Source of the DNA: an uncultured Mycolicibacterium sp.
Lineage (GTDB): Bacteria; Actinomycetota; Actinomycetes; Mycobacteriales; Mycobacteriaceae
Assembly (NCBI RefSeq): GCF_937941905.1
Contig: NZ_CALDGS010000168.1
Span: 1 to 13,132 of the forward strand
Reading direction: 5' to 3'
DNA length: 13,132 bases
Position numbers and translations under genes: made by a program. The number at the start of each line of letters is the position of its first letter. Positions within the stretch are counted from its first letter, which is position 1. A model generated the notes under the pieces. That model was not told the DNA's origin. It was given only the letters and a program-made list of their open reading frames with translations, and made no database searches. Below, piece after piece: positions 5,929 to 13,132 of this stretch.

Positions 5929-7908
5929 TCAGGGCCCGGTTGCCGGTAGGCCAGTGTACGGAGGCTCCTTGGTGGGCGGGATCGGCAGCCCGCAGCGGAC
6001 CAGCTCGTAGAGCGGCACCCGGTCGATGCGGTACCGGGTGAAGTCCAGGGCGTGCACGATGTTCGACAGGAACAGCCGCGGGCCCAGCGGCTCCCGCACC
6101 GAGCGCAGCATCGCCTGGGTGGCCGGGCATTTCAGCGCCTCGGTGGCCTGGGCGACCCAGTCCTCGTCGAGGTAGCCCGGGATGAACGGCTCGGTCTTGA
6201 GCCACGGCCCGTCGGCCACCGCCCAGTCCGGGAACAGGTTCTTGTCGTGGCCGATGCGGCCGTCCTCGATCCGCTCGGTGTGCGCGGCCAGCGGATTGGC
6301 CAACCCGATCTGGTCGATCACCCGCACGTCCAGGCCGAGGTTCATGCCGGTCATGCCGAGGTTGGTGAAGAAGATGGTGTGCGGGCCGCGTTCGTGGCGG
6401 TCGCGCGGTTCGTCCGGCGGGGGCGGGGCGGCCGGCACCACGTCCCACTGGTCGTAGTTGCCGGACGGCAGCAGCAGCGCCCCGTCCGGGGTCTCGTTGA
6501 TGACCCGCACCGCGGCCCGCATCCGCGGGTAGTCCAGGTAGTCGGCCGCCGTGAGCGGGTGGGCGTGCCCGGTGGCCTGGGCGTAGAAGCGGCGTTCGTC
6601 GACGATGCCGGAGTAGGTGACCCAGGTGGCATCGCGGCCCAGCCCGGGCGAGTTGGCCGCCCACAGCGCCCAGCCGGCGACCGCCAGCCACAGCGCGGCG
6701 GTGGCGGCGGCCGGCAGCCAGGCGCCCGGCGCGGCGTGGGCGTCCGGCAGCCGCACCGGCACCACCGCGACCGGCAGCAGCAGGCAGAACACCGGGGTGA
6801 GCAGCACCCGGCCGTGCATGAAGTCCCCGCCCTGGCGGATCCAGTACACCGCCTGCAGCAGGCCGCTGACCACGAAGAACGCCGCCACCGTGCGGGGGTG
6901 GGCGGCCAGCCCGGCCAGCCGCCCGGCGCCGGCGGGCACCCGCGCCCCGGCCCGGCGGGTGCGCCCGGCCAGCAGCAGCACGCCGATCGCGACGAGCAGC
7001 ACCGCGGGGATCCACAGCGCGTAGGGCCGGTTGAAGTTGGTCAGATAGACCCAGCCCTGCTGCCACTTGGAGCCGGAGGCGTCCTTGGCCACCGCGGTGG
7101 CGGGCACCACCAGGCCGTAGTAGCCCATCCGGAAGATCTGGTAGCCGACCGGCAGCAGCCCGCCGGCCACGACGACCAGCACCCGGCGCCGCGCACCGCG
7201 GGCGGCGACGAGCTGCAGGATCAGCGCGCCGCCGCCGATCAGCGCCAACTCGGGCCGGACCAGGACGCTCAGCCCGGCGACGAAGGCCAGCGCGGCGTCG
7301 AACCCGGCGCTCACCCGGCCCCGGGCCTGTGCCCAGGCGACCATCAGCCACCACAGCAGCGCCAGCCAGGCCAGCACCAGCCCGTTCTCCAGCCCGGAGG
7401 TGGCGAAGTCGCGGGCCGGCGGGATGGCGATGTAGACCAGCGCCCCGGCGGGCAGCAGCAGGGCGCGCCGGCCCACCAGCCCGGGGGCGTAGAACCGGCC
7501 CGCGCCCAGCATCGCCATCACCACGCCGAGGACGCTCAGGCCCAGCGCGCACACCAGCGCGACGTACTCCAGCCGGACCGGCCCGCCCAGCCAGCCGGCC
7601 ACGGTGAGCAGGTAGGTCCACACCGTGGAGGTGTTGGCCTCCACCCGCTCGCCGGCGTTGAACACCGGGCCGTTGCCGACCAGCAGGTTGCGCACGGTGC
7701 GCAGCACGATCAGGCCGTCGTCGGCGATCCAGCGGCGCTGCCAGGCGCCGTAGCCGAACAGCCCGGTGACCACGACGACGCCGACCCACAGGCTGATCCG
7801 GGTGACGGCGGTGTAGGGGTGGCTGGGGAACCGGGCCAGGCGCCGGGCCAGCACGGCGGTGCGCCCGGCCGCCGGGGTCAGTCGGTCAGCCGAAGTAGGC
7901 TGCCGCAC
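5929..7908 (-). CDS. aftB: AftB, terminal beta-(1,2)-arabinofuranosyltransferase
   Basis: AftB adds the terminal beta-(1,2)-linked arabinofuranose residues of arabinogalactan (and lipoarabinomannan) from decaprenyl-phosphoryl-arabinose, creating the sites for mycolylation (family knowledge). The 659-aa protein is a GT-C type membrane enzyme. Multiple hydrophobic helices occupy roughly residues 38-430, followed by a soluble, extracytoplasmic C-terminal part of about 220 residues. The Asp pair Asp63-Asp64 in WIADDGLIVLRTVRNLL lies in the first extracytoplasmic loop, where GT-C enzymes keep catalytic acids. GERVEANTSTVWTYLL and RQGGDFMHGR are typical of the AftB family. It starts with GTG at 7908, overlapping the ubiA end by 23 bp, so the two are probably translationally coupled; a GTG at 7854 is an alternative. 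The gene is slightly longer than I recall for M. tuberculosis. Confidence 0.93.
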   Translation of the reverse strand: MRQPTSADRLTPAAGRTAVLARRLARFPSHPYTAVTRISLWVGVVVVTGLFGYGAWQRRWIADDGLIVLRTVRNLLVGNGPVFNAGERVEANTSTVWTYLLTVAGWLGGPVRLEYVALVCALGLSVLGVVMAMLGAGRFYAPGLVGRRALLLPAGALVYIAIPPARDFATSGLENGLVLAWLALLWWLMVAWAQARGRVSAGFDAALAFVAGLSVLVRPELALIGGGALILQLVAARGARRRVLVVVAGGLLPVGYQIFRMGYYGLVVPATAVAKDASGSKWQQGWVYLTNFNRPYALWIPAVLLVAIGVLLLAGRTRRAGARVPAGAGRLAGLAAHPRTVAAFFVVSGLLQAVYWIRQGGDFMHGRVLLTPVFCLLLPVAVVPVRLPDAHAAPGAWLPAAATAALWLAVAGWALWAANSPGLGRDATWVTYSGIVDERRFYAQATGHAHPLTAADYLDYPRMRAAVRVINETPDGALLLPSGNYDQWDVVPAAPPPPDEPRDRHERGPHTIFFTNLGMTGMNLGLDVRVIDQIGLANPLAAHTERIEDGRIGHDKNLFPDWAVADGPWLKTEPFIPGYLDEDWVAQATEALKCPATQAMLRSVREPLGPRLFLSNIVHALDFTRYRIDRVPLYELVRCGLPIPPTKEPPYTGLPATGP

Positions 7909-8803
7909 CGACGGTCCCGATCCACGCCACGGCCAGCAACTGCAGCACGCGGTCGCGAAGCGCGATCTCCTCGGGTTCGCCCGCCATGCCGCCGTCGACG
8001 TCGACGGCGTAGCGCAGGATCGCGATCGTGAACGGAATCATCGACACCACGAACCACGATCCGCTGCCGCTGCCGTCGCGTTCGAACGCCCACAGTCCGT
8101 AACACAGCACCACCGCCGTCGCCGACATCGTCCAGACGAAGCGAAGGTAGCTGGTGGTGTAGCTCTCCAGGGCCTTGCGGATCTTGGCGCCGGTGGTCTC
8201 GGCCAGGCGCAGTTCGGCGTAGCGCTTGCCGGCCGCCATGAACAGCGAGCCGAACGCCATGACCAGCAGGAACCACTGCGAAAGCGCGATCCCGGCGGCC
8301 ACCCCGCCGGCGATGGCCCGGATCAGAAAGCCCGAGCTGACGATGCAGATGTCGAGCACCGCCTGGTGTTTGAGGCCGAAGCAGTAGGCCAGCTGCACCA
8401 CGATGTAGACGGCCATCACCACGGCCAGGTCGGGGTCGACCAGCCAGGAGATCACCAGGGAGCCCACCGCCAGCAGCACCGCCAGGGTGTAGGCCAGCCA
8501 CTCCGGCACCACGCCGGCGGCGATCGGCCGGAACCGCTTGGTCGGGTGGGCGCGGTCGGCCTCGACGTCGCGGGCGTCGTTGATCAGGTACACGCTGGAG
8601 GCGGCCAGGCAGAACACCACGAACGCCATCAGCACCTTGGCCAGCACGTCCGGCCAGTTCAGGTGCACGTCGCCGCCGAGCGCGGCCAGCGGCGCGGCGA
8701 ACACCAGCAGGTTCTTCACCCACTGCCGGGGCCGCAGGGCCTTGACGATGCCGGAGGCGAGGTTCTTCGGCGGTCCCGCGACCGGTGCCGCTTCCTCACT
8801 CAT
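7886..8803 (-). CDS. ubiA: UbiA, decaprenyl-phosphate phosphoribosyltransferase (DPPR synthase)
   Basis: This enzyme transfers 5-phosphoribose from PRPP to decaprenyl phosphate, the first committed step toward the arabinose donor DPA; its M. tuberculosis orthologue Rv3806c is a site of ethambutol-resistance mutations. The 305-aa sequence is a UbiA-superfamily membrane protein with about nine hydrophobic helices. The first Asp-rich motif is NDARDVEAD (Asn75 to Asp83), followed by HPTKRFRPIAAG. LKHQAVLDICIVSSGFLIRAIAGG (from Leu154) and the loop YAVDVDGGMAGEPEEI (from Tyr265) complete the active-site region. The ATG at 8803 follows the phosphatase stop by 28 bp, and the 3' end overlaps aftB. 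Neighbours act in the same pathway. Confidence 0.95.
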   Translation of the reverse strand: MSEEAAPVAGPPKNLASGIVKALRPRQWVKNLLVFAAPLAALGGDVHLNWPDVLAKVLMAFVVFCLAASSVYLINDARDVEADRAHPTKRFRPIAAGVVPEWLAYTLAVLLAVGSLVISWLVDPDLAVVMAVYIVVQLAYCFGLKHQAVLDICIVSSGFLIRAIAGGVAAGIALSQWFLLVMAFGSLFMAAGKRYAELRLAETTGAKIRKALESYTTSYLRFVWTMSATAVVLCYGLWAFERDGSGSGSWFVVSMIPFTIAILRYAVDVDGGMAGEPEEIALRDRVLQLLAVAWIGTVGAAAYFG

Positions 8804-8831
8804 CGCGACCCACCCCGATCCTCGATTCTCA

Positions 8832-9377
8832 CTAGCGGCTCCTTCGACCCGGGCAGCGCCGGGAGCGGCGGCCGGCCCGCTCGACGCCCTTGGCGACGGC
8901 GGCGCCGACCACGATCCCGGTCAGCACATCGGTGGGATAGTGCACGCCGAGCACCATCCGCGACAACGCCATCGGCGGCACCAGCAGCGCCGGCAGCAGC
9001 GGGCGGTCGGTGGCGCGCGCCAGCAGCAGCGCGGCGGCGGTGGTCGAGGTGGCGTGCGCGGACGGGAAACTCAGCCGGCTCGGGGTGCCGACGTTGACCC
9101 GGATGGCCGGGTGGCTCGGCCGCTCCCGGCGCACCACGCGCTTGATCGCCACCGCGGCGGCGTGCGCGGCGAACGCCCCGACACCGGCCTCGATCCACTC
9201 GCGGCGGCGCTGCGGCCGGGCCAGCGCGCCGACGGCGGCCACCGCGAGCCAGCCCAGGCTGTGCTCGCCGAAGTGGGACAGGGCACGGGCGGCGGGCAGC
9301 ACCCCGGGCCGGTCGGCCAGGGCGTGCTGCACGACGACGAGCGCGGTCTCCTCCGCGCGGGTCTGCTGGTCGTTCAT
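8832..9377 (-). CDS. PAP2-superfamily phosphatase, probable decaprenyl-phosphoryl-5-phosphoribose phosphatase (Rv3807c-type)
   Basis: The family member between glfT2 and ubiA is thought to remove the 5-phosphate from DPPR, the product of the adjacent UbiA, giving decaprenyl-phosphoryl-ribose for the DprE1/DprE2 epimerase. The three PAP2 signatures are complete: KRVVRRERP (Lys79-Pro87), PSAH (Pro105-His108, His108 acid/base) and SRMVLGVHYPTD (Ser139-Asp150, nucleophile His146). The second motif has Ala where many homologues have Gly. With the ATG at 9377 the product is 181 aa with several hydrophobic helices and a very basic tail (RRSRRCPGRRSR). That ATG overlaps the glfT2 stop as ATGA, so I prefer it to the upstream GTG at 9416, which lies inside glfT2. 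The substrate is inferred from context. Confidence 0.9.
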   Translation of the reverse strand: MNDQQTRAEETALVVVQHALADRPGVLPAARALSHFGEHSLGWLAVAAVGALARPQRRREWIEAGVGAFAAHAAAVAIKRVVRRERPSHPAIRVNVGTPSRLSFPSAHATSTTAAALLLARATDRPLLPALLVPPMALSRMVLGVHYPTDVLTGIVVGAAVAKGVERAGRRSRRCPGRRSR

Positions 9378-11281
9378 GAATCGTCTCGCGTCCGGCTCAG
9401 CAGCACCGACTCCCACCGCTGGCGGCTGGTCAGCATCGGGTAGGCCTCCCGGTAGGCACGGCGCAGTTCGTCGAATTGCTTGCGCAGCTTGCGCTGTCGC
9501 CGCAGCGAGGCGGCCAGCAGCGCGAACATCTTGGCCCGGTCGCGCTTGCGGTAGACCACGCCGCGACCGTCGGCGGTGGTGACGGTCACCCCGTCGTAGC
9601 GGTACAGCACGAACCAGCGGGCGTCCTGGGTCGGCACGTTGAGCTGGGGCCGCTCGTGGTGGCGCGGGTCGGCCGGGCGCAGGTTGCGGACCACCGCCTT
9701 GAGCAGGTGGTAGGCGATGACCGGCTTGGCCACCGGCGGCGGCAGCGGCCGCGGCTTCTCCGAGGCGGTCGGCAGCTCGGTGGCGGCGGGCAGCACCACC
9801 GCGTCCGGGTACTCCTTGCGGATCCGGTGCACCTCCGGCAGCGCCGACTCCAGGATCTCGAACAGCCGCTGCGGGCCGGCCATGAAGTCGTCCATCGCCT
9901 TGTTCTGGATGGCGACAGTCGAATACTCAAGGCAGACAAGGTGTTTGATGGTCGCCTTGAGGTGGCTGCGGATCAGCCCGCGGACGTCGCCGTCCCAGTG
10001 CAGGGCGGCCACCACCAGCCGGTTGCGCAGGTGGAAGTAGGCCTGCCAGTCGATGGCGTCGTCCTTGTCACTCCAGGCCATGTGCCAGATGGCCGTGCCC
10101 GGCATGGTGGCGGTGGGGTAGCCGCGCTCGGCGGCGCGCAGGCCGTAGTCGGCGTCGTCCCACTTGATGAACAGCGGCAGCGGCTGGCCGAGCTCCTCGG
10201 CGACCTGCCGCGGGATCATGCACATCCACCAGCCGTTGTAGTCGACGTCGATGCGCCGGTGCAGCAGCCGGCTGCGCGGATTGTCGTCGTTGAGCGGGTA
10301 TTTGGCGAAGTCGTGGTCGTACTCGGCGAACGGCGCGTTGGTCCACATGAAGTTGCCGCGGTCGACGACCTCGCCCATCACGTGCAGGTGCGAGGGCTCC
10401 TGCAGGTTGAGCATCTGCCCGCCGACGAGCATCGGGGTCTTGGCGAACCGGTTGAGCGCCAGCGCCCGCAGGATCGAGTCCGGCTCGACCCGGATGTCGT
10501 CGTCCATGAACAGGATCTGTTCACAGTCGGTGTGCTTGAGCGCCTCGTACATCACCCGGCTGTAGCCGCCCGACCCGCCGAGGTTGGGCTGGTCGTGGAT
10601 GGACAGCCGGTCGCCCAGCGGGGCGGCCGCGGCGGCGAAGTCGGGGTGGTCGCGCACCTTGCGGTTGCCCTGGTCCGGCACGATCACCGCGCCGATCACC
10701 TCGTCCACCAACGGGTCGGCGGTCAGCGCGCGCAGCGTGTTCACGCAGTCGTCGGGCCGGTTGAAGGTGGGCATGCCGATGGCGATCTTGGCCACCCCCG
10801 GGGCCTGCTGCGGGGCGTACCAGCCGCCGCGGTGCAGGGTCACCGGCTCCTCGGTGGTGATGTCGAACCAGATCCAGCCGCCGTCCTCGAACGGCTGCAG
10901 CCCGACCTCGAACTCGACCGCGTCGGGTACCTCGTCGGTGCCGTGGAACTCCTTGCCCTCGACGAAGATCCGCACCCCGTTGGCCTTGGACCGGTAGATG
11001 TCCACCCGGCCGCTGCCGGACAGTTCCAGCCGCAGGACCACCGAGGCCAGCACCGACCAGCGGCGCCAGTAGCTGGCCGGGAAGGCGTTGAAGTAGGTGG
11101 CGAACGAGACCTCGGAGTCCGCGCCGATCCGCAGGCTGGTGCGGCTGGTGGGATGGGCGCGGCGCGCGTTGGCGGTCGATTCCTCGATGTAGAGCTTGCG
11201 GACGTCGAGCGGCTCCCCGGGTCGGGGCAGCAACACGCGAGCCAGCAGGCTCACCGCCCTGCTCTGGTGTTCGGTGTTCAC
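9374..11281 (-). CDS. glfT2: GlfT2, processive galactofuranosyltransferase
   Basis: GlfT2 extends the galactan chain on the decaprenyl-linked carrier with alternating beta-(1,5) and beta-(1,6) galactofuranose from UDP-Galf at the inner membrane face. The 635-aa protein is nearly the same length as the M. tuberculosis enzyme. An N-terminal beta-sandwich domain (about 1-165) precedes a GT-A/GT2 domain that opens with IAIGMPTFNRPDDCV. The metal-binding DDD is Asp260-262 (FMDDDIRVEPDS). The second catalytic pair is Asp375-Asp376 (FIKWDDADYG), and His400 is in AIWHMAWSDKDD. All are offset by four from the numbering I recall for M. tuberculosis. The C-terminal basic helical region (RDRAKMFALLAASLRRQRKLRKQF) likely contacts membrane. 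It starts with GTG at 11281, overlapping the glf stop by 4 bp (GTGA), and its own stop overlaps the phosphatase start. Confidence 0.96.
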   Translation of the reverse strand: MNTEHQSRAVSLLARVLLPRPGEPLDVRKLYIEESTANARRAHPTSRTSLRIGADSEVSFATYFNAFPASYWRRWSVLASVVLRLELSGSGRVDIYRSKANGVRIFVEGKEFHGTDEVPDAVEFEVGLQPFEDGGWIWFDITTEEPVTLHRGGWYAPQQAPGVAKIAIGMPTFNRPDDCVNTLRALTADPLVDEVIGAVIVPDQGNRKVRDHPDFAAAAAPLGDRLSIHDQPNLGGSGGYSRVMYEALKHTDCEQILFMDDDIRVEPDSILRALALNRFAKTPMLVGGQMLNLQEPSHLHVMGEVVDRGNFMWTNAPFAEYDHDFAKYPLNDDNPRSRLLHRRIDVDYNGWWMCMIPRQVAEELGQPLPLFIKWDDADYGLRAAERGYPTATMPGTAIWHMAWSDKDDAIDWQAYFHLRNRLVVAALHWDGDVRGLIRSHLKATIKHLVCLEYSTVAIQNKAMDDFMAGPQRLFEILESALPEVHRIRKEYPDAVVLPAATELPTASEKPRPLPPPVAKPVIAYHLLKAVVRNLRPADPRHHERPQLNVPTQDARWFVLYRYDGVTVTTADGRGVVYRKRDRAKMFALLAASLRRQRKLRKQFDELRRAYREAYPMLTSRQRWESVLLSRTRDDS

Positions 11282-12519
11282 GAGTTGCTTCCGTTCCCCT
11301 CCGGCCGGGCCGGCAGTCGGTCGAGTGCGATGCCCTGGCGGAAATGCGGCGCGAGCACGTTGTCGAACATGCTCAGCGCGCTGGCGATCGCCATATGCAT
11401 GTCCAGGTACTGGTAGGTGCCGAGCCGCCCGCCGAACAGCACCCGGGCCTCGGCGGTCTCCCGCTTGGCGCGGTCCCGGTAGGCGGCCAGCATGGCCCGG
11501 TCGGCCTCGGTGTTGATCGGGTAGTACGGCTCGTCGTCGTCATCGGCGAAGCGCGAGTACTCCCGCATGATCACGGTCTTGTCGGTGGGGTACGACGTCC
11601 GCTCCGGGTGGAAGTGCCGGAACTCGTGGATGCGGGTGTACGGGACGTCGAGGTCGCTGTAGTTCATCACCGGGGTGCCCTGGAAGTCCCCGGTGGGCAG
11701 CACCTCGAGCTCGAAGTCCAGGGTGCGCCAGCCCAGCCGGCCCTCGGCGTAGTCGAAGTAGCGGTCCAGCGGGCCGGTGTAGACGACCGGGGCGTCCGGG
11801 TGGGCCGCCCGCAGCTCGTCGCGCACCTCGAACCAGTCGGTGTTCAGCCGCACCTCGATGCGCTCGTCGGCGGCCATCCGCTCCAACCAGGCGGTGTAGC
11901 CGTCGACCGGCAGCCCCTCGTAGGTGTCGTTGAAGTAGCGGGTGTCGAAGGTGTAGCGCACTGGCAGCCGGGTGATGGTCGACGCCGGCAGCTCCCTGGG
12001 GTCGGTCTGCCACTGCTTGGCGGTGTAGTTCTTGATGAACGCCTCGTAGAGCGGCCGGCCGATCAGCGAGATGGCCTTCTCCTCGAGGTTCTGCGCGTCG
12101 GCGGTGTCGATCTCGGCGGCCTGCTCGGCGATGAGCCGGCGGGCCTCGTCCGGCGCGTAGTAGCGGCCGAAGAACTGCGACACCAGCGCCAGCCCCATCG
12201 GCAGCGGGTAGACCTGGCCCTTGTGCAGGGCGAACACCCGGTGCTGGTAGTTGGTGAAGTCGGTGAACTGCCGCACGTAGTCCCACACCCGCCGGTTGGA
12301 GGTGTGGAACAGGTGCGCGCCGTACTTGTGCACCTCGATGCCGGTTTCCGGCTCGGGCTCGGAGTAGGCGTTACCACCGATGTGCGGGCGACGTTCGATC
12401 ACGACCACCCGCTTGTCGAGCTGGGTGGCCACGCGTTCGGCGATCGTCAGGCCGAAGAACCCGGAACCGACGACGAACAGGTCCACGCCGCCGGGACGGC
12501 CGACATCAGGTGAGGTCAT
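11278..12519 (-). CDS. glf: Glf, UDP-galactopyranose mutase
   Basis: Glf is a cytosolic flavoenzyme that converts UDP-galactopyranose to UDP-galactofuranose, the substrate of GlfT1 and GlfT2. The 413-aa sequence opens with a Rossmann FAD motif, VVGSGFFGLTIAERV (Gly18, Gly20, Gly23). ERRPHIGGNAY and HKYGAHLFHTSNRRVWDYV (His69 region) form the flavin site. LPVRYTFDTRYF and YTRIHEFRHFHPE carry the conserved arginines that clamp the UDP-sugar diphosphate, and GRLGTYQYLDMHMAIASAL is the C-terminal FAD-binding stretch. The family is about 400 aa; extra residues lie at both ends. The ATG at 12519 has no Shine-Dalgarno but a TACCCT -10-like hexamer 8 nt upstream, suggesting a leaderless message. It heads a minus-strand operon running at least to aftB, and faces erp divergently. 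Confidence 0.97.
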   Translation of the reverse strand: MTSPDVGRPGGVDLFVVGSGFFGLTIAERVATQLDKRVVVIERRPHIGGNAYSEPEPETGIEVHKYGAHLFHTSNRRVWDYVRQFTDFTNYQHRVFALHKGQVYPLPMGLALVSQFFGRYYAPDEARRLIAEQAAEIDTADAQNLEEKAISLIGRPLYEAFIKNYTAKQWQTDPRELPASTITRLPVRYTFDTRYFNDTYEGLPVDGYTAWLERMAADERIEVRLNTDWFEVRDELRAAHPDAPVVYTGPLDRYFDYAEGRLGWRTLDFELEVLPTGDFQGTPVMNYSDLDVPYTRIHEFRHFHPERTSYPTDKTVIMREYSRFADDDDEPYYPINTEADRAMLAAYRDRAKRETAEARVLFGGRLGTYQYLDMHMAIASALSMFDNVLAPHFRQGIALDRLPARPEGNGSNS

Positions 12520-12527
12520 CGGCAGCT

Positions 12528-12533
12528 AGGGTA
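12528..12533 (-). promoter_or_regulatory. Candidate -10 element for leaderless glf transcription
   Basis: Minus-strand TACCCT (in GATACCCT) matches the mycobacterial TANNNT -10. Its last base is 8 nt before the A of the glf ATG, the spacing expected if transcription starts at or just beside the start codon. No Shine-Dalgarno lies between. A matching -35 is not obvious, which is common in mycobacteria. Confidence 0.4.
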
Positions 12534-12644
12534 TCGGACCGCCGCGGCGGGCCCCGAATCGTCGAGGCGTGGCGGCCGACTCCGGACAGATCGCGATTCG
12601 CTCACGATTCCGCATCGTCACTCTAGAAACACTTTTCACATCCG

Positions 12645-12650
12645 TACCAT
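12645..12650 (+). promoter_or_regulatory. Possible erp -10 element
   Basis: TACCAT fits TANNNT and lies in the only AT-richer patch of the glf-erp gap (about 12621-12650). A start near 12657 would give erp a leader of about 125 nt that includes the 12719-12738 dyad. No good -35 is seen. TATATT at 12765-12770 looks better as a -10, but a start from it would leave the erp Shine-Dalgarno out of the message. Confidence 0.2.
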
Positions 12651-12718
12651 CGACGGTGTCGGCACCGCTGGGCACTGTTGGGCGACGCACCACCGGGTCC
12701 CGTTACCGCTGACGGAGC

Positions 12719-12738
12719 GATATCTGCCGCCAGATATC
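12719..12738. promoter_or_regulatory. Perfect 8+4+8 bp dyad upstream of erp
   Basis: GATATCTG (12719-12726) and CAGATATC (12731-12738) are exact inverted repeats around CCGC. The arms are unusually AT-rich for this genome. The dyad ends 44 bp before the erp GTG, in the divergent glf-erp region. It could be an operator for a dimeric regulator or a stem-loop in the erp leader. No regulator can be named from sequence. Confidence 0.5.
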
Positions 12739-12782
12739 CGCGAGCACGCCGCACATGCAGTCCATATATTGAGGAGACTTCC

Positions 12783-13132
12783 GTGCCGAACAGACGTCGA
12801 CGCAAGCTCTCGACAGCGCTGAGCACGGTCGCCGCACTGGCCGTCGCGAGCCCGTTCGCCGTCGCCGCAGTGACCGAACTGACCGGTGACGCCGAACCGC
12901 AGCAGCGAGAGTTCGTCCAGGCCGCACTGATCACCGATCTGCCCCGTGAGCTGATGGGCGCCCTGTCGGAGGGCCTGGCGCAGTTCGGCATCAACCTGCC
13001 CCCGATGCCGTCGCTGACCGGGACCTCGGGGCTGACCAGCCCGGGCCTGACCACCCCCGGGCTCACCTCGCCGGGCCTGACCACCCCCGGGCTCACCTCA
13101 CCGGGGCTCACCACGCCGGGGCTCACCACGCC
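12783..13132 (+). CDS. erp: Erp/PirG, exported repetitive protein (5' part; 3' end outside window)
   Basis: Erp is a secreted, surface-associated mycobacterial protein needed for normal growth and virulence in pathogens; its molecular role is unclear. The first 116 codons begin MPNRRRRKLSTALSTVAALAVASPFAV, almost the same as M. tuberculosis Erp, forming a signal peptide (about 1-29). The conserved N-domain follows (EFVQAALITDLPRELMGALSEGLAQFGINLPP). From residue 83 the protein becomes GLTSP/GLTTP pentapeptides, continuing to the window edge; a C-terminal hydrophobic domain is expected beyond. It starts with GTG at 12783, with GAGGAG 6 nt upstream. It is transcribed away from glf, as in M. tuberculosis. 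Confidence 0.95.
   Translation, partial: MPNRRRRKLSTALSTVAALAVASPFAVAAVTELTGDAEPQQREFVQAALITDLPRELMGALSEGLAQFGINLPPMPSLTGTSGLTSPGLTTPGLTSPGLTTPGLTSPGLTTPGLTT
13029..13132 (+). repeat. PGLTS/PGLTT-coding 15-bp repeats of erp (continues past the window)
   Basis: Seven units are visible, alternating GLTSP and GLTTP before ending with two GLTT units. At DNA level a 29-nt stretch at 13041-13069 recurs exactly at 13071-13099, so pairs of units form a 30-bp higher-order repeat, which implies recent duplication. The number and sequence of repeats in erp vary among mycobacterial species. Confidence 0.9.

Noticed and set aside
5738..7789. Open minus-strand frame running through aftB into the Ag85C-like gene as one product of about 1026 aa
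   Set aside because: The N-terminal part is the aftB region in the wrong frame, giving low-complexity Arg/Ala/Gly sequence. Only the part from 5737 has family similarity and a Shine-Dalgarno, so it is not a fusion protein.
6052..8031. Long plus-strand frame (659 codons) opposite aftB and ubiA
   Set aside because: Antisense shadow in very GC-rich DNA. Its composition (His, Arg, Gln, Pro rich) resembles no protein family, while the minus strand encodes recognisable AftB and UbiA.
9378..9416. Longer start (GTG at 9416) for the PAP2 phosphatase
   Set aside because: It would add 13 residues lying inside glfT2 without family support; the ATGA overlap at 9377-9374 is the typical arrangement.
9476..11416. 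Long plus-strand frame (646 codons) opposite glfT2
   Set aside because: Same GC-driven shadow effect; GlfT2 on the other strand has all catalytic motifs.
12765..12770. TATATT as the erp -10 element
   Set aside because: A start about 7 nt downstream would exclude the GAGGAG Shine-Dalgarno directly after it, and no -35 is present.
12623..13129. Minus-strand frame opposite erp with PGVVSPGE-type repeats
   Set aside because: The repeats are the reverse complement of the erp pentapeptide repeats. The plus strand carries the conserved Erp signal peptide, N-domain and Shine-Dalgarno.

Overview
The window is chromosomal DNA from a mycobacterium. The evidence is very high GC, the gene order, and proteins that match the Mycobacterium tuberculosis Rv3801c-Rv3810 region from memory (no search was run). 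The locus builds the arabinogalactan-mycolate cell wall. One antigen 85-type gene and one DUF732-like lipoprotein gene appear to be additional to the M. tuberculosis layout. An environmental, M. smegmatis-like (Mycolicibacterium-type) species is plausible, but I cannot name it.

All genes except the last run on the minus strand, so the reading order is right to left. Positions 12519-5929 hold a tightly packed galactan/arabinan block. glf (UDP-galactopyranose mutase) overlaps glfT2 (galactofuranosyltransferase) by 4 bp. glfT2 overlaps a PAP2 phosphatase gene (Rv3807c-type) by 4 bp. ubiA (DPPR synthase) follows after 28 bp and overlaps aftB (terminal arabinofuranosyltransferase) by 23 bp. Together these genes supply UDP-Galf, polymerise galactan, make the decaprenyl-phosphate arabinose donor and cap the arabinan where mycolates attach.

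Positions 5737-2542 hold three tandem antigen 85-family genes: an Ag85C-like paralogue, fbpA (Ag85A-type) and fbpD/MPT51. The first two keep the Ser/Glu/His triad. MPT51 has lost the serine. These secreted proteins transfer mycolates onto arabinan and trehalose. Next come a small DUF732-like lipoprotein gene, culp6 (Rv3802c-type cutinase-like lipase/thioesterase) and, at the left edge, the 5' part of fadD32 (fatty-acyl-AMP ligase feeding Pks13).

At the right edge, divergent from glf, is the 5' part of erp/pirG (plus strand), cut off inside its PGLTS/T repeats.

The most notable non-coding structures are a promoter-like element ahead of fadD32 whose whole 17-bp spacer is a palindrome, an 8+4+8 bp dyad ahead of erp, a 14-bp hairpin behind fbpA, a 14-bp direct repeat at the start of the Ag85C-like gene, and a possible leaderless promoter for glf. 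I found no mobile elements, tRNA or rRNA genes, or CRISPR arrays.
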